In this document: positions 1-11,746 of the stretch, piece after piece
Position numbering within the stretch: the first letter of the stretch is position 1
How the letters are laid out: each line of letters starts with the position of its first letter
Assembly (NCBI RefSeq): GCF_001435315.1
Contig: NZ_AZGK01000001.1
Coordinates: forward strand, 187,476-251,475
Direction of reading: 5' to 3'
DNA: 64,000 nucleotides
From: Lentilactobacillus parabuchneri DSM 5707 = NBRC 107865
GTDB taxonomy: Bacteria > Bacillota > Bacilli > Lactobacillales > Lactobacillaceae
Program-made: the position numbers and the translations under genes
Notes under the pieces: generated by a model
The model's database searches: none
What the model was told of the DNA's origin: nothing
The model's input: only the letters and a program-made list of their open reading frames with translations

Positions 1-132
1 AAGGGGTTAAATCTCCTGGGCCAAAAGAGTCCTGAAGATGCTAATAAATTGTTGAAGTATTTCAATACGCTCGCTGAAGCAAAACGTGGTGAATGGCGCA
101 TGGTTGAACGTCCCGATGGTGCAACGGACTAA
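1..132 (+). CDS. C-terminal fragment of an unrecognised gene
   Basis: Frame 1 is open from the window edge to a TAA at 130-132, giving 43 residues with no start in view. The end of the product reads LLGQKSPEDANKLLKYF, then a short charged tail. I do not recognise it. In many Bacilli frr (ribosome recycling factor) precedes uppS, but this tail does not resemble the C-terminus of Frr or of UMP kinase. A helical, leucine-rich C-terminus followed by a polar tail would fit a small transcriptional regulator such as a MarR-type protein, but that is only a guess. Confidence 0.6.
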   Translation, partial: KGLNLLGQKSPEDANKLLKYFNTLAEAKRGEWRMVERPDGATD

Positions 133-148
133 TAATTAAGTGCATTTT

Positions 149-182
149 AGGATGAGTTTTACTTCTCATCCTTTATTTTTGC
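149..182 (+). terminator. Intrinsic terminator between the upstream gene and uppS
   Basis: An 8-bp stem, AGGATGAG (149-156) against CTCATCCT (165-172), with an 8-nt loop and a T-rich tail. Only about 25 nt separate it from uppS, which is too little for a promoter. The uppS operon must therefore be read through this hairpin or be started upstream of it. Confidence 0.75.
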
Positions 183-207
183 CTTAAGGTCATTTAAGGA
201 GCGTGCA

Positions 208-993
208 ATGTTTAACAACACACAAAATAATCAACAGTCAGAAGAACACTTGGATATGAATCGCATTCCTGAACACGTCGCGATTATCATGGACGGGAAT
301 GGTCGATGGGCTAAAAAGCGCCACATGCCAAGAATTGCTGGCCATAAACGTGGAATGGAAACCGTTAAGACGATTACAAAGGTTGCCAGCAAGATGGGGG
401 TTAAGGTATTAACCCTATACGCATTTTCGACGGAAAATTGGAAACGACCACATGATGAAGTGAGCTATTTGATGGGATTACCGGTCAAATTTTTCAATGA
501 CTTTGTGCCTGAACTGGTTGAAAATAATGTTCAAGTTCAGGTGATGGGGTTGATCGACCAACTGCCGGCTCAGACACAACAGGCAGTTCACGACGCGGTC
601 AAAGATACTGCTCATTGTACTGGTATGATTTTGAACTTTGCCCTCAATTACGGCAGTCGGTTAGATATCACCCTGGCCATGAAGCAAATTGTGGATGGCG
701 TCGTGGATGGTAAGCTTGATCCGGATGAAATCGACGATCAAACGATTTCGGATCATCTCATGACCGGTTTTCTAGGTCAATTAGCTGATCCGGACCTGCT
801 GATTCGAACCAGCGGGGAAGAGCGCATTTCAAATTTCTTGCTTTGGCAGATTGCCTACAGTGAACTGGTCTTTACGGACGTTCTTTGGCCTGACTTTGAT
901 AAAGATGTGTTCGATCATATGATTTTAGAATATCAGCATCGGGACCGTCGCTTCGGGGGCCTCGATACGACTAATAGGGGAGATACACAGTGA
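208..993 (+). CDS. uppS: Undecaprenyl pyrophosphate synthase (isoprenyl transferase)
   Basis: Cytosolic cis-prenyltransferase that condenses isopentenyl-PP units onto farnesyl-PP to make undecaprenyl-PP, the lipid carrier for peptidoglycan and teichoic acid synthesis. The family signature [13 protein letters not shown] is present with the catalytic Asp at residue 29, and the substrate-binding [15 protein letters not shown] segment lies near the C-terminus. The 261 residues include an N-terminal extension of about 17 polar residues. A second ATG at 256 would remove most of it, but AAGGAG at 196-201 is well placed for the ATG at 208. The stop overlaps the GTG of cdsA by four bases, so the two are probably translationally coupled. 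Confidence 0.97.
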   Translation: MFNNTQNNQQSEEHLDMNRIPEHVAIIMDGNGRWAKKRHMPRIAGHKRGMETVKTITKVASKMGVKVLTLYAFSTENWKRPHDEVSYLMGLPVKFFNDFVPELVENNVQVQVMGLIDQLPAQTQQAVHDAVKDTAHCTGMILNFALNYGSRLDITLAMKQIVDGVVDGKLDPDEIDDQTISDHLMTGFLGQLADPDLLIRTSGEERISNFLLWQIAYSELVFTDVLWPDFDKDVFDHMILEYQHRDRRFGGLDTTNRGDTQ

Positions 994-1778
994 GACAACG
1001 TGTAATAACTGCTGTAGTAGCGTTACTAATATTTATACCGATCATCATTATGGGTGGCATCTGGGTGGATATTGCCGCTCTTGTTTTGGGGATTGTTGCG
1101 ATCTCTGAAATCCTCGTGATGAAAAAGAAGTTATTGATTTCACCTGAATCCATCATTGCCTATCTTGGGGTCAGTGTTTTGATTCTACCTGATTCCTGGG
1201 TCGGCTTTTTACCGGGGCATATCAGCCAGACATTTGTCTTTTTCCTGTTCGTCTTGATGCTTTTATTGATGACCGTATTGAGTCGAAACCTTTTTTCATT
1301 TGACGATGCCGGCGTTATTGCACTGGGCATGTTATATATTGGAATGGGCTTTCACTACTTTGTTGCCGCCCGAGAAATCGGCCTGACGGTGTTACTATAC
1401 GCACTGTTCATTGTCTGGGTTACCGATAGCGGTGCTTACATTTTTGGCCGGATGTTCGGTCAACATAAATTAGCCCCAAGAATTAGTCCAAACAAAACTT
1501 GGGAAGGATCAATTGGCGGCTCACTTGCAGCGACGATTCTTTGCACGACGTTCGTCTACTTCTATCCGGTTTCAGGACATTCCTTATTGCAAATGTTCAT
1601 CATCACGATTATTCTTTCTATAGCTGGTCAATTTGGTGATTTAATTGAATCTGCACTTAAGCGTTACTATGGGGTTAAGGATTCAGGAAAAATTCTACCA
1701 GGACATGGCGGAATTTTAGACCGCTTCGATAGTTTACTGTTTGTGTTACCAATGCTTCATTTGGTTGGTATCATTTAG
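990..1778 (+). CDS. cdsA: Phosphatidate cytidylyltransferase (CDP-diglyceride synthase)
   Basis: Integral membrane enzyme that makes CDP-diacylglycerol from phosphatidic acid and CTP, the branch point of phospholipid synthesis. The 262-residue product is a series of hydrophobic helices. Near the C-terminus is the family signature [18 protein letters not shown], which holds the conserved His, Gly and Asp residues. It starts with GTG inside a GTGA overlap with the uppS stop. The order uppS-cdsA-rseP-proS-polC is standard in Bacilli, and all five genes run in the same direction here. Confidence 0.97.
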   Translation: MRQRVITAVVALLIFIPIIIMGGIWVDIAALVLGIVAISEILVMKKKLLISPESIIAYLGVSVLILPDSWVGFLPGHISQTFVFFLFVLMLLLMTVLSRNLFSFDDAGVIALGMLYIGMGFHYFVAAREIGLTVLLYALFIVWVTDSGAYIFGRMFGQHKLAPRISPNKTWEGSIGGSLAATILCTTFVYFYPVSGHSLLQMFIITIILSIAGQFGDLIESALKRYYGVKDSGKILPGHGGILDRFDSLLFVLPMLHLVGII

Positions 1779-1799
1779 TTTTTAGGAGGAAAGTGTCAC

Positions 1800-3074
1800 T
1801 TGATAACTACAATTATTGTTTTCATCATCGTCTTTGGGATTCTGGTGATCTTTCATGAGTTCGGCCATTTCATTACCGCAAAACGATCGGGGATTTTAGT
1901 CCGCGAATTTTCCGTTGGAATGGGACCCAAAGTCTTCTACTACCGAAAAAACAGCACAACGTTTACCTTGAGGCTGCTGCCGCTTGGCGGTTACGTGCGG
2001 ATGGCAGGGGAAGCAGATGATGGTGAAGATGAACTTAAGCCGGGAACGCCGGTCACACTACAATTAAATGATCAAGGCGTTGTAACCTCAATTAATACCA
2101 GTAATAAACATTCACTGTTTCAAGGGATTCCTTTGACCGTAACCGATACCAACTTAGACACGGATCTATACGTCAAAGGCTATGAAAATGGTGATGAGAC
2201 TCAGGTCAAATCATATCCTGTGGATCACGATGCGACAATCATTGAAAAAGACGGGACAGCTCTGCAAATTGCACCGCGTGACGTTCAGTTTCAGTCAGCT
2301 TCTTTGCCCAACCGGATGGTGACCAACGTTGCCGGCGTTTTTAACAACTTATTGCTGGCAATTTTGGTTTATACCATTCTTGGGTTTGTTCAAGGTGGCG
2401 TCCAGTCCAATACCAACAAGGTGGACGTCATGCCGACTAATTCGGTTGCCCGTTCTGCAGGTATGAAATCAGGCGACAGGATTATTGAAGTCAATGGGCA
2501 TAAGACGACTGACTGGGAAGATTTAACTGTCCAGATCCGGTCTAAAGCAAATAAAAAAATTACCGTCAAAGTTGACCGAAATGGTCAGGACAAAGTGTTG
2601 TCGATGAAGCCAAAAGCGCAATCGTCTGGTGGTCAGACCACTGGATTTATTGGCATCACGCAGACAATGGACAAGAGTTTCAAAGCTAAAATTCTCTCTG
2701 GCTTCACCACGACCTGGTCGGTGGCTAAACAGCTGTTTGGCGCACTTTGGAGCATGGTCAGCGGCCACTTTAGTTTAAATGACTTGGGAGGGCCGGTTGC
2801 TATTTTCGCCACCACTTCTCAAGCTGCCAAAATGGGACTAAGCGGCGTGTTGAACTTCTTAGCCTTCTTATCACTGAACTTAGCGATCATTAACCTGATT
2901 CCAATTCCGGGATTAGACGGTGGTAAGTTAGTGTTGAATATTCTGGAAGCGATCAGAAGAAAGCCGGTTTCCCAGACGACTGAGACCGTTATCACATTAA
3001 TCGGGTTTGCCTTTTTGATGTTATTGATGATTTTGGTCACTTGGAACGATATTGAGAGATACTTTTTGCATTAA
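1800..3074 (+). CDS. rseP: RIP metalloprotease RseP/RasP (site-2 protease)
   Basis: Membrane zinc protease that cuts within the bilayer, clearing signal-peptide remnants and activating anti-sigma or regulatory pathways. The HExxH zinc motif is at residues 19-23 (HEFGH) inside the first transmembrane helix. A PDZ domain lies around residues 215-275, and the second metal-ligand motif PIPGLDGGKLV is near the C-terminus, followed by the last helix. The start is TTG with an AGGAGG-type site at 1784-1789. At 424 aa it has the usual length. It sits 21 bp after cdsA and 30 bp before proS. Confidence 0.95.
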   Translation: MITTIIVFIIVFGILVIFHEFGHFITAKRSGILVREFSVGMGPKVFYYRKNSTTFTLRLLPLGGYVRMAGEADDGEDELKPGTPVTLQLNDQGVVTSINTSNKHSLFQGIPLTVTDTNLDTDLYVKGYENGDETQVKSYPVDHDATIIEKDGTALQIAPRDVQFQSASLPNRMVTNVAGVFNNLLLAILVYTILGFVQGGVQSNTNKVDVMPTNSVARSAGMKSGDRIIEVNGHKTTDWEDLTVQIRSKANKKITVKVDRNGQDKVLSMKPKAQSSGGQTTGFIGITQTMDKSFKAKILSGFTTTWSVAKQLFGALWSMVSGHFSLNDLGGPVAIFATTSQAAKMGLSGVLNFLAFLSLNLAIINLIPIPGLDGGKLVLNILEAIRRKPVSQTTETVITLIGFAFLMLLMILVTWNDIERYFLH

Positions 3075-3089
3075 TTAAGTAAATAATGA

Positions 3090-4814
<1,725 letters not shown>

Positions 4815-4864
4815 TGATACCGTAACTAATTAATATAGACGTAAGTTATCGTCAGTAAAAAAGT

Positions 4865-4923
4865 GGTTGGAACAAAACTGATGTTTTGCGTCCAACCATT
4901 TGTGTTCATGGATGTTTCATGTG
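4865..4923 (+). repeat. Intergenic palindrome element, copy A
   Basis: GGTTGGAACAAAAC (4865-4878) faces GTTTTGCGTCCAACC (4883-4897), a long near-perfect hairpin in the proS-polC gap. It is followed by TTTGTGTTCATGGATGTTTC. A second copy after rpoD (52180-52243) has the same GGTTGGAA/TCCAACC ends and a closely similar 3' flank but a different inner stem. This copy lacks a clean T-run, so it would be at best a weak terminator inside the operon. Confidence 0.6.
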
Positions 4924-4942
4924 TTAAATAGGAGGGCAAACC

Positions 4943-7900
4943 GTGAGTTTGGATCGAAAAGAATTGTTTGAGAAGTTGTTGGAACAACTTCAATGGCCAC
5001 AGGCAAGTGAGTTGCCATACTTTCAAGGTGCCAAAATCGATCGCTTGGAAGTTCATAAACAAAGTCAACGTTGGCAGTTTGATATTTCTATCCCCAAGAT
5101 TCTGCCCTTCGAGGTCTTTAACGATTTTAATGCGCGGCTACATTCAGCTTTTCAGGATATTGCCACCGTTTCGTTGGATATTTCTGTAGAAAATGATACC
5201 TTCACGGAACAGTTGTTACGACAATACTGGCAGTGGGCGGTTCCTAACAGTGGGGTGACATCGCCGTTATTGAAGGAATTATGCGCTGACAAGTATCCGT
5301 CAATTGTGGATTCCAGAGTCGAATTTGTTGCCGAGAACGACATTGTCAAAGATTTTATGACCAATACCGCTTTGGGACCAATCGAAGAAATGTATCAACG
5401 CGCCGGATTCCCTGATTTTACTATTCATACGATCGTTGATGAAAGCTCATCTCAGCAGAATATTCAGGCGCTTAAAAAGAAAAATGAAGCTGCGAATGCG
5501 GAGCTGGTCAAAAAGGCCAACGAAGCCATTCAGGAAAATGCAAAAGCCCATCCCAAGCGCTCCGGTGGAAATGGTGGTAAGACCACCATTGGCCGAAAAA
5601 TTAAAGATGATCTGCCCATTACCAAAATGGAAGACATTGTTGAAGAGGAACGCTCAGTGGTCGTTTCCGGGTTTGTATTCAATAAAGAAATTCGTTCTTT
5701 GCGTTCGGGACGGCAGTTACTGATGTTAAAAATCACTGACTACACTTCTTCAATCCAGGTCAAGAAGTTTTCCAACAAGGGTGAAGAAGCGTTATTTGAG
5801 GATGTTAACGAAGGCAATTGGGTCAAGGTGCGGGGCAGTGTCCAAGAAGACAACTACTCTCATGAGTTGACGTTGAATGCTTACGATATTAATCCCGTTA
5901 AGACAGTCAGTCGAAAAGATCAGGCACCTGAGGGCGAAAAACGGGTTGAACTTCATCTGCACACCACGATGAGTCAGATGGATGCCACCAATAACATTGC
6001 GGATTTTGCCAAACAAGCTGCCAATTTCGGCCAGAAAGCATTGGCCATCACCGATCATGCGGGCGTCCAAGGATTTCCGGATGCTTTTCACGCTGGTCAA
6101 AAGAATAAGATTAAGATGCTTTACGGAGTTGAGGTCAACTTGGTAGATGACGGGGTTCCGATTACCTACAATGACAAACACGTGCCATTAAAGGACGCAA
6201 CCTACGTCGTCTTTGATACTGAAACAACCGGCCTGTCGGCAATCTACGACCGCGTCATCGAACTTTCTGCGGTCAAAATGCAAAACAGTAACGTTATTGA
6301 CCAGTTCGAAGAATTTATTGATCCGGGTTTTCACTTATCTGAAAGAACCACTAATTTGACGTCAATCACAGATGAAATGGTCCACGGTTCGAAATCTGAA
6401 GAAGAAGTATTTAAATTATTCAGAGAATTTTGCGGAGACGCAATTGTCGTTGGTCATAATGTGACATTTGATATGGGATTCATGAATACGGGGTATGTAA
6501 GACACGGAATGCCGGAAATGGCGAACCCGATCATCGATACCCTGACTTTGGCACGATTCTTATATCCAAATCTGCGTGGCTATCGTTTAAATACATTGGC
6601 CAAGAAGTTTGATGTCAGTCTGGAGCACCATCACCGAGCCATTTATGATGCGGAAACAACTGGACATTTGAACTATTTGTTCTTAAAGGATGCTGAAGAT
6701 CGTTACGGCATCGCCTATCATGATCAGCTCAACGATCATATGACTGACAATGACGCCTATCGTCACGCGCGTCCGTCCCATGCAATCTTACTTGCCAAGA
6801 CTCAGGCGGGACTGAAGAATATGTTTAAGATTGTTTCTTTGTCAAATGTTGAATATTTCTATCGGGTTCCAAGAGTGCCACGAACCCAACTTGAAAAATA
6901 CCGGGATGGCATTATTGTCGGTTCCGCCTGTTCTTCTGGGGAAGTCTTTACGTCGATGATGCAAAAGGGTATCGACGAAGCACGGCAAAAGGCTGCGTTT
7001 TACGATTATTTAGAGGTCCAACCCAAGCGGGCATATGCGCCGTTGATTGAGTCTGGCTTGATTTCTGATGAAAATAACTTGGAGCAGATCTTAACCAACA
7101 TGGTTAAGTTGGGCGAAGAGCTCAAAAAACCGGTAGTGGCGACTGGGGATGTTCATTATCTGAACCCGCAGGATTATATCTATCGAAAGATCTTGATTAA
7201 TTCTCAGGGTGGTGCTAATCCTTTGAACCGCCAAGAGTTACCGGATTTACATTTTCTAACCACGGATGAAATGTTGGGCGACTTTGCATTTTTAGGCGCT
7301 GAAAAGGCCAAAGAAATTGTCGTCACCAATACCAACAAAATTGCGGATGAAATTGACGACGTCCACCCGCTGAAAGACAAATTGTATACACCAAAAATGG
7401 AAGGTGCCGAGGATGAAATTAAATTTCGGACGATGGATACCGCCCACAAATGGTATGGGGACCCACTTCCTAAGATTGTCGCCGATCGACTTGATAAGGA
7501 ACTCAAAAGTATTATTGGTAATGGGTTCTCGGTTATTTATTTGATCGCCCAACGATTGGTTGCTAAAAGTAATAAGGATGGGTATTTGGTAGGTTCTCGT
7601 GGGTCAGTCGGATCCAGCTTGGTTGCGACCCTTACCGGGATTACTGAAGTGAACCCATTGCAGCCGCACTACCGTTGTCCGAATTGCCAGCACACTGAAT
7701 TCTTTACCAAGGGTGAGTACAGCTCAGGTTATGATCTTCCCCACAAAAACTGTCCAGAGTGCGGAACCAAAATGATTGGTGACGGGCACAACATTCCCTT
7801 TGAAACATTCTTAGGATTTACCGGAAATAAAGTTCCTGATATTGATTTGAACTTTTCTGGGGATTACCAGCCAATTGCCCATAACTACACAAAAGTGTTG

Positions 7901-9265
7901 TTTGGCGAGAAAAATGTTTTTCGTGCCGGAACGATTGGAACGGTGGCCGATAAGACCGCTTATGGTTACGTGAAGGCCTTTGAACGGGATACCGGTCAAG
8001 TCTACCGTCAAGCTGAAGAAGATCGATTAGCCAAGGGTGCGACCGGGGTTAAACGGACAACCGGCCAACATCCGGCTGGCATTATCGTTGTTCCCGATTA
8101 CATGGACATTTATGATTTCACGCCAATCCAATATCCGGCCGATGATCAGGATGCTGCTTGGAAGACAACCCATTTTGATTTCCATTCGATTCATGACAAT
8201 ATTTTAAAAATCGATATTTTAGGACATGATGATCCCACCATGATCCGAATGCTGCAAGATTTATCAGGAATTGATCCAAAGACGATTCCAATGGATGACC
8301 CGGGTGTCATGTCGATCTTTTCGAGCCCAGAGATTTTGGGTGTCAAAGAAGACCAGATTCAATCAAAGACCGGGACTTTGGGAGTGCCGGAATTTGGGAC
8401 GCGGTTTGTTCGGGGAATGTTGGAACAAACACATCCAAGCAATTACTCCGAACTGCTTCAAATCTCTGGACTATCGCACGGAACCGATGTTTGGATTGGC
8501 AATGCCGACGAATTGATTAAGAACGGAACAGCAACCATTGCCAATGTGATTGGTTGTCGGGATAACATTATGACTGATTTAATCAATTGGGGGCTTGACT
8601 CCGAATTGTCATTCCAGATTATGGAAAGTGTGCGTCATGGTCGGGGAATTCCTGACGACTGGCAGGCTGAGATGAAGAAAGCCAAGATTCCAGACTGGTA
8701 TATTCAATCCTGCTTGAAAATCAAGTACATGTTCCCACGGGCCCATGCGGCGGCTTACATTTTGATGGCGTTGAGAATTGCTTACTTCAAGGTTTATTTC
8801 CCATTGGTCTATTACGCTTCTTATTTCTCGGTTCGAGCCGACGATTTTGATATCGTTTCGATGTGCCGTGGTAAAGAAGCGGTTAAAAATGCCATGCGGT
8901 TGATTAACGACAAAGGGATGGAAGCATCCACAAAAGAGAAGAATTTGCTGACGGTCCTTGAATTGGCAAATGAAATGCTCGAACGGGGCTTTAAGTTCCA
9001 AATGGTTGACCTGAACAAATCCGACGCTAGTCAATGGCTGATTGACGGTGATACCTTGATTGCACCGTTTAATTCGGTCCCAGGACTGGGATTAAACGTT
9101 GCCAAGCAAATCGTTGCCGCCCGGGAAGACAAGCCGTTTATTTCCAAAGAGGACTTGGCTAAACGGGGCAAGGTTTCAAAGACTTTGATCGACTTTATGA
9201 CTGAAAACAATGTTCTGGCAGGTCTCCCTGATGAGAACCAATTAAGCTTATTTGATTTGATGTAA
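4943..9265 (+). CDS. polC: DNA polymerase III PolC-type alpha subunit
   Basis: Main leading-strand replicative polymerase of low-GC Gram-positives. Visible domains of the 1440-aa protein are: an N-terminal region with OB fold (to about 325); a PHP domain starting at VELHLHTT near residue 333; the 3'-5' proofreading exonuclease inserted in it ([10 protein letters not shown] near 422); the polymerase core with [12 protein letters not shown] near 885; a zinc-finger pair CPNC/CPEC near 911-940; and the catalytic [11 protein letters not shown] near 965. The GTG start at 4943 is preceded by AGGAGG at 4930-4935. It probably ends the uppS operon. Confidence 0.98.
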   Translation: MSLDRKELFEKLLEQLQWPQASELPYFQGAKIDRLEVHKQSQRWQFDISIPKILPFEVFNDFNARLHSAFQDIATVSLDISVENDTFTEQLLRQYWQWAVPNSGVTSPLLKELCADKYPSIVDSRVEFVAENDIVKDFMTNTALGPIEEMYQRAGFPDFTIHTIVDESSSQQNIQALKKKNEAANAELVKKANEAIQENAKAHPKRSGGNGGKTTIGRKIKDDLPITKMEDIVEEERSVVVSGFVFNKEIRSLRSGRQLLMLKITDYTSSIQVKKFSNKGEEALFEDVNEGNWVKVRGSVQEDNYSHELTLNAYDINPVKTVSRKDQAPEGEKRVELHLHTTMSQMDATNNIADFAKQAANFGQKALAITDHAGVQGFPDAFHAGQKNKIKMLYGVEVNLVDDGVPITYNDKHVPLKDATYVVFDTETTGLSAIYDRVIELSAVKMQNSNVIDQFEEFIDPGFHLSERTTNLTSITDEMVHGSKSEEEVFKLFREFCGDAIVVGHNVTFDMGFMNTGYVRHGMPEMANPIIDTLTLARFLYPNLRGYRLNTLAKKFDVSLEHHHRAIYDAETTGHLNYLFLKDAEDRYGIAYHDQLNDHMTDNDAYRHARPSHAILLAKTQAGLKNMFKIVSLSNVEYFYRVPRVPRTQLEKYRDGIIVGSACSSGEVFTSMMQKGIDEARQKAAFYDYLEVQPKRAYAPLIESGLISDENNLEQILTNMVKLGEELKKPVVATGDVHYLNPQDYIYRKILINSQGGANPLNRQELPDLHFLTTDEMLGDFAFLGAEKAKEIVVTNTNKIADEIDDVHPLKDKLYTPKMEGAEDEIKFRTMDTAHKWYGDPLPKIVADRLDKELKSIIGNGFSVIYLIAQRLVAKSNKDGYLVGSRGSVGSSLVATLTGITEVNPLQPHYRCPNCQHTEFFTKGEYSSGYDLPHKNCPECGTKMIGDGHNIPFETFLGFTGNKVPDIDLNFSGDYQPIAHNYTKVLFGEKNVFRAGTIGTVADKTAYGYVKAFERDTGQVYRQAEEDRLAKGATGVKRTTGQHPAGIIVVPDYMDIYDFTPIQYPADDQDAAWKTTHFDFHSIHDNILKIDILGHDDPTMIRMLQDLSGIDPKTIPMDDPGVMSIFSSPEILGVKEDQIQSKTGTLGVPEFGTRFVRGMLEQTHPSNYSELLQISGLSHGTDVWIGNADELIKNGTATIANVIGCRDNIMTDLINWGLDSELSFQIMESVRHGRGIPDDWQAEMKKAKIPDWYIQSCLKIKYMFPRAHAAAYILMALRIAYFKVYFPLVYYASYFSVRADDFDIVSMCRGKEAVKNAMRLINDKGMEASTKEKNLLTVLELANEMLERGFKFQMVDLNKSDASQWLIDGDTLIAPFNSVPGLGLNVAKQIVAAREDKPFISKEDLAKRGKVSKTLIDFMTENNVLAGLPDENQLSLFDLM

Positions 9266-9318
9266 TTGAATTTTACTAATGTTGAGGTGCTTAAAATCAG
9301 GTACTATAGGCGCTGGAC

Positions 9319-9347
9319 TTGTAATGTGTTCAGGAATATGGTATTCT
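9319..9347 (+). promoter_or_regulatory. Promoter for the rimP-nusA-infB operon
   Basis: TTGTAA (9319-9324), a 17-bp spacer and TATTCT (9342-9347) with an extended -10 TGG. Transcription would start near 9354, just upstream of the hairpin at 9372. A second weaker pair, TTGAGG and TATAGG, lies slightly upstream. Confidence 0.55.
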
Positions 9348-9371
9348 TAATCTACTAAATAACTTGTAAGG

Positions 9372-9398
9372 GAGTGAGCAGAGATGCTCGCTCTTTTT
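9372..9398 (+). terminator. Terminator-like hairpin in the rimP-nusA leader
   Basis: GAGTGAGCA (9372-9380), loop GAGA, TGCTCGCTC (9385-9393), then TTTTT. It lies after the promoter at 9319 and before rimP, with no room for another promoter. It may end polC transcripts, act as an attenuator of the nusA operon, or both. Confidence 0.7.
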
Positions 9399-9425
9399 AA
9401 TGGATAATTTTTAGGAGGCCTATCT

Positions 9426-9899
9426 TTGAGCAATGTTGTTGAAACGGTCAAACAAGTTGTTGAACCAATTTTGGAAGAACATTCATTTTACTTATTCGAT
9501 GTTGAATTTGTAAAAGAAAATAAAAGCTGGTATTTACGCGTTTATATTGATAAAAAGGGTGGCATAACCATCGATGACTGTGTGTTGGTCAGTGATGAGT
9601 TAAGCGAAAAGCTCGATGCAATGGACCCGGATCCAATTCCGCAAGCCTATTTCCTTGAGGTTTCATCACCGGGTGCCGAACGACCACTTCGAAATGATGA
9701 AGAGCTTCAACAAGCTGTTGGCGAATACGTCCACGTTTCTTTATATCAAAATTTAAATGGGCAGAAAACCTTTGAAGGAACGTTGCAATCAGTCGATGAT
9801 GAGTCGCTAACGCTGCAAAATGACCAATGGGGTAAACAGGATACATTGGAAATTCCACGTCAGTTAATTGCCAAGTCGCGACTCGCAATTCAATTTTAG
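9426..9899 (+). CDS. rimP: Ribosome maturation factor RimP
   Basis: Assists 30S subunit assembly. The 157-aa product has the RimP pattern: an N-terminal alpha/beta domain beginning [19 protein letters not shown], the conserved [14 protein letters not shown] stretch and [11 protein letters not shown], then a C-terminal SH3-like domain. The start is TTG at 9426, chosen because TAGGAGG at 9412-9418 lies at the right distance. It is the first gene of the classical rimP-nusA-ylxR-ylxQ-infB-rbfA operon, 17 bp before nusA. Confidence 0.95.
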   Translation: MSNVVETVKQVVEPILEEHSFYLFDVEFVKENKSWYLRVYIDKKGGITIDDCVLVSDELSEKLDAMDPDPIPQAYFLEVSSPGAERPLRNDEELQQAVGEYVHVSLYQNLNGQKTFEGTLQSVDDESLTLQNDQWGKQDTLEIPRQLIAKSRLAIQF

Positions 9900-9916
9900 T
9901 TAAGGGAGACACAATA

Positions 9917-11116
9917 ATGAGTAAAGAACTTTTAGGAGCGCTGTCTGCTCTGGAAGAAGAAAAGGGCATCAAACAAGAAGTTGTGATTGAAGCCTTGGAA
10001 GCCGCTTTGGTTTCTGCATACAAGCGTAACTATGGTCAGGCTCAAAACGTGGAAGTTTCATTCGATGCGAATAAGGGTGAAATGCACGTTTATGCGGTTA
10101 AAACAGTTGTTGAAGAAGTGACGGACGATCAGCTTCAAGAGTCACTTGACGACGCACTTGAAATTAACAAGGGTTATGAGCTGGGGGATGAGATCAAGTT
10201 TGAGGTGACACCAAAAAACTTCGGTCGAATCGCCGCTCAGACGGCCAAGCAAGTGATTATGCAACGGGTTCGGGAAGCAGAACGAGAAAACGTATTTGAT
10301 GAATATTCCAAGTACGAAGACGAGTTGGTGACTGGAACGGTTGAACGTCAGGATTCACGATTTGTTTACATCAACTTGGGGAAAGTCGAAGCAGTCATGG
10401 GGCCAAAGGATCAACTGCCTAATGAAGTTTACCGCCCACAAGACCGCATTAAGGTTTACGTCACCAAAGTTGAAAATGCCACTAAGGGTCCACAGGTATT
10501 TGTCAGCAGAACCGCTCCAGGCATGTTGAAACGTTTATTTGAACAAGAAGTTCCAGAGATTTATGATGGTACTGTGGAAATCGTTTCAATTGCGCGTGAA
10601 GCTGGTGATCGTGCCAAAGTTGCTGTTCGCTCGAACAATCCTGATATCGATCCGGTTGGGACTGCAGTTGGCCCTAGAGGACAGCGGGTTCAAACCATTG
10701 TTAACGAACTCCATGGTGAAAATATGGATATCGTCGAGTGGGATGAAGATGATGCGGCTTATATCGCCAACTCACTCAATCCGGCTGAGGTCATTGACGT
10801 GATTTTCGACGATGACAATGAGCGTGCTTGTACCGTGATTGTTCCTGACTACCAGTTGTCATTGGCAATTGGTAAAAAGGGCCAAAATGCCCGTTTGGCT
10901 GCTAAACTAACCAGTTTCAAGATTGACATTAAATCAGAAACTGAGGCCAAAGAGTTCTTTGCCAACAAGGAGGCCGCTGCAGCTGATGATCAATCAGTTG
11001 AGGACAGTCAATCGGACACGCCGACTGATCGAGGCGATTCATCAGAGGAAACTGGTGCGGATCAATCCGACGACCAGTCCAATTCCGATGAGTCGGATCA
11101 AGGATCTGTTGACTAA
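9917..11116 (+). CDS. nusA: Transcription termination/antitermination factor NusA
   Basis: RNA polymerase-binding factor that promotes pausing and hairpin-dependent termination. Domain order in the 399 residues: polymerase-binding N-terminal domain (1-130), S1 domain (about 134-198, ELVTGTVERQDSRFVYINLG), and two KH RNA-binding domains (about 230-345, ending with AIGKKGQNARLAAKL). The rest, roughly 350-399, is a low-complexity Asp/Ser/Gln-rich acidic tail. The proteobacterial acidic repeat domains are absent, as expected for Firmicutes. ATG start after AAGGGAG. Confidence 0.97.
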   Translation: MSKELLGALSALEEEKGIKQEVVIEALEAALVSAYKRNYGQAQNVEVSFDANKGEMHVYAVKTVVEEVTDDQLQESLDDALEINKGYELGDEIKFEVTPKNFGRIAAQTAKQVIMQRVREAERENVFDEYSKYEDELVTGTVERQDSRFVYINLGKVEAVMGPKDQLPNEVYRPQDRIKVYVTKVENATKGPQVFVSRTAPGMLKRLFEQEVPEIYDGTVEIVSIAREAGDRAKVAVRSNNPDIDPVGTAVGPRGQRVQTIVNELHGENMDIVEWDEDDAAYIANSLNPAEVIDVIFDDDNERACTVIVPDYQLSLAIGKKGQNARLAAKLTSFKIDIKSETEAKEFFANKEAAAADDQSVEDSQSDTPTDRGDSSEETGADQSDDQSNSDESDQGSVD

Positions 11117-11135
11117 TTTTTAGGAGGCGATTTTT

Positions 11136-11435
11136 TTGAAAAAAAGAAAGATTCCAATGCGCAAAGACATTGTGACTGGTGAAATGGCTCCGAAGAAAGA
11201 ATTAGTTAGAATCGTCCGTGATTCCGATGGCCACGTCGCAATTGACGAAACTGGTAAAAAATCTGGTCGGGGAGCTTATATTTCAATTGACGTGGACATT
11301 GCCAGAAAGGCCAAAAATGAACATGTTTTTGAAAAAGTCTTTTCAACCACTCTGGATGACAACTTTTATGATGACTTAATCGCTTATGTCGATCATAAGC
11401 AAGCCAGAAAAGAGTTGTTTGAAGATGGAAAATGA
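11136..11435 (+). CDS. rnpM: YlxR-family RNA-binding protein (RnpM)
   Basis: Small basic DUF448 protein of 99 aa with the family pattern MRKDIVTGEM ... ELVRIVR ... GRGAYIS. B. subtilis YlxR, renamed RnpM, binds RNase P RNA and modulates its activity; this role is known from the family and not shown here. The start is TTG in a T-rich stretch at 11136, behind TAGGAGG at 11121-11127. Its 3' end overlaps ylxQ by 11 bases. Confidence 0.92.
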   Translation: MKKRKIPMRKDIVTGEMAPKKELVRIVRDSDGHVAIDETGKKSGRGAYISIDVDIARKAKNEHVFEKVFSTTLDDNFYDDLIAYVDHKQARKELFEDGK

Positions 11436-11742
11436 CCAACAAATCCTCAATTTTTTGGGCCTCGCCCGAAGAGCCAGTAACATTGTTACCGGCCAAGATA
11501 TGCTGCTGTCACAAATAAGAAGCGGAAAGATTCACTTTTTGTTCATTGCAACGGACACCGGCCAGGCGACTCAAAAAAAGTTTAATGATAAATCAAATTA
11601 CTATCATATTCCCGTTAACGATCATTACACCAAAGCAGCCCTTAGCGATGCAATTGGTATGAAACGCACGATCATCGGAATTTCCGATCGGGGTATGGCA
11701 AAAAAATTGGTTGAACTAACCGATAAAATTAAAGGAGAGTAA
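11425..11742 (+). CDS. ylxQ: YlxQ, L7Ae-family ribosomal-like RNA-binding protein
   Basis: A 105-aa member of the L7Ae/L30e/Gadd45 fold that binds kink-turn RNAs. The start [16 protein letters not shown] and later [10 protein letters not shown] match this family. An upstream in-frame ATG at 11386 would give 118 aa, but the extra residues lie inside the rnpM frame. The conserved part begins right after the ATG at 11425 ([11 protein letters not shown]), so I chose that start. It overlaps rnpM and is 4 bp from infB. Precise function is not established. Confidence 0.9.
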   Translation: MENDQQILNFLGLARRASNIVTGQDMLLSQIRSGKIHFLFIATDTGQATQKKFNDKSNYYHIPVNDHYTKAALSDAIGMKRTIIGISDRGMAKKLVELTDKIKGE

Positions 11743-11746
11743 TTGT

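Noticed and set aside
9589-10023. 144-codon minus-strand open frame across rimP-nusA
   Set aside because: Lies wholly opposite two well-supported genes and has no recognisable domain or ribosome binding site.
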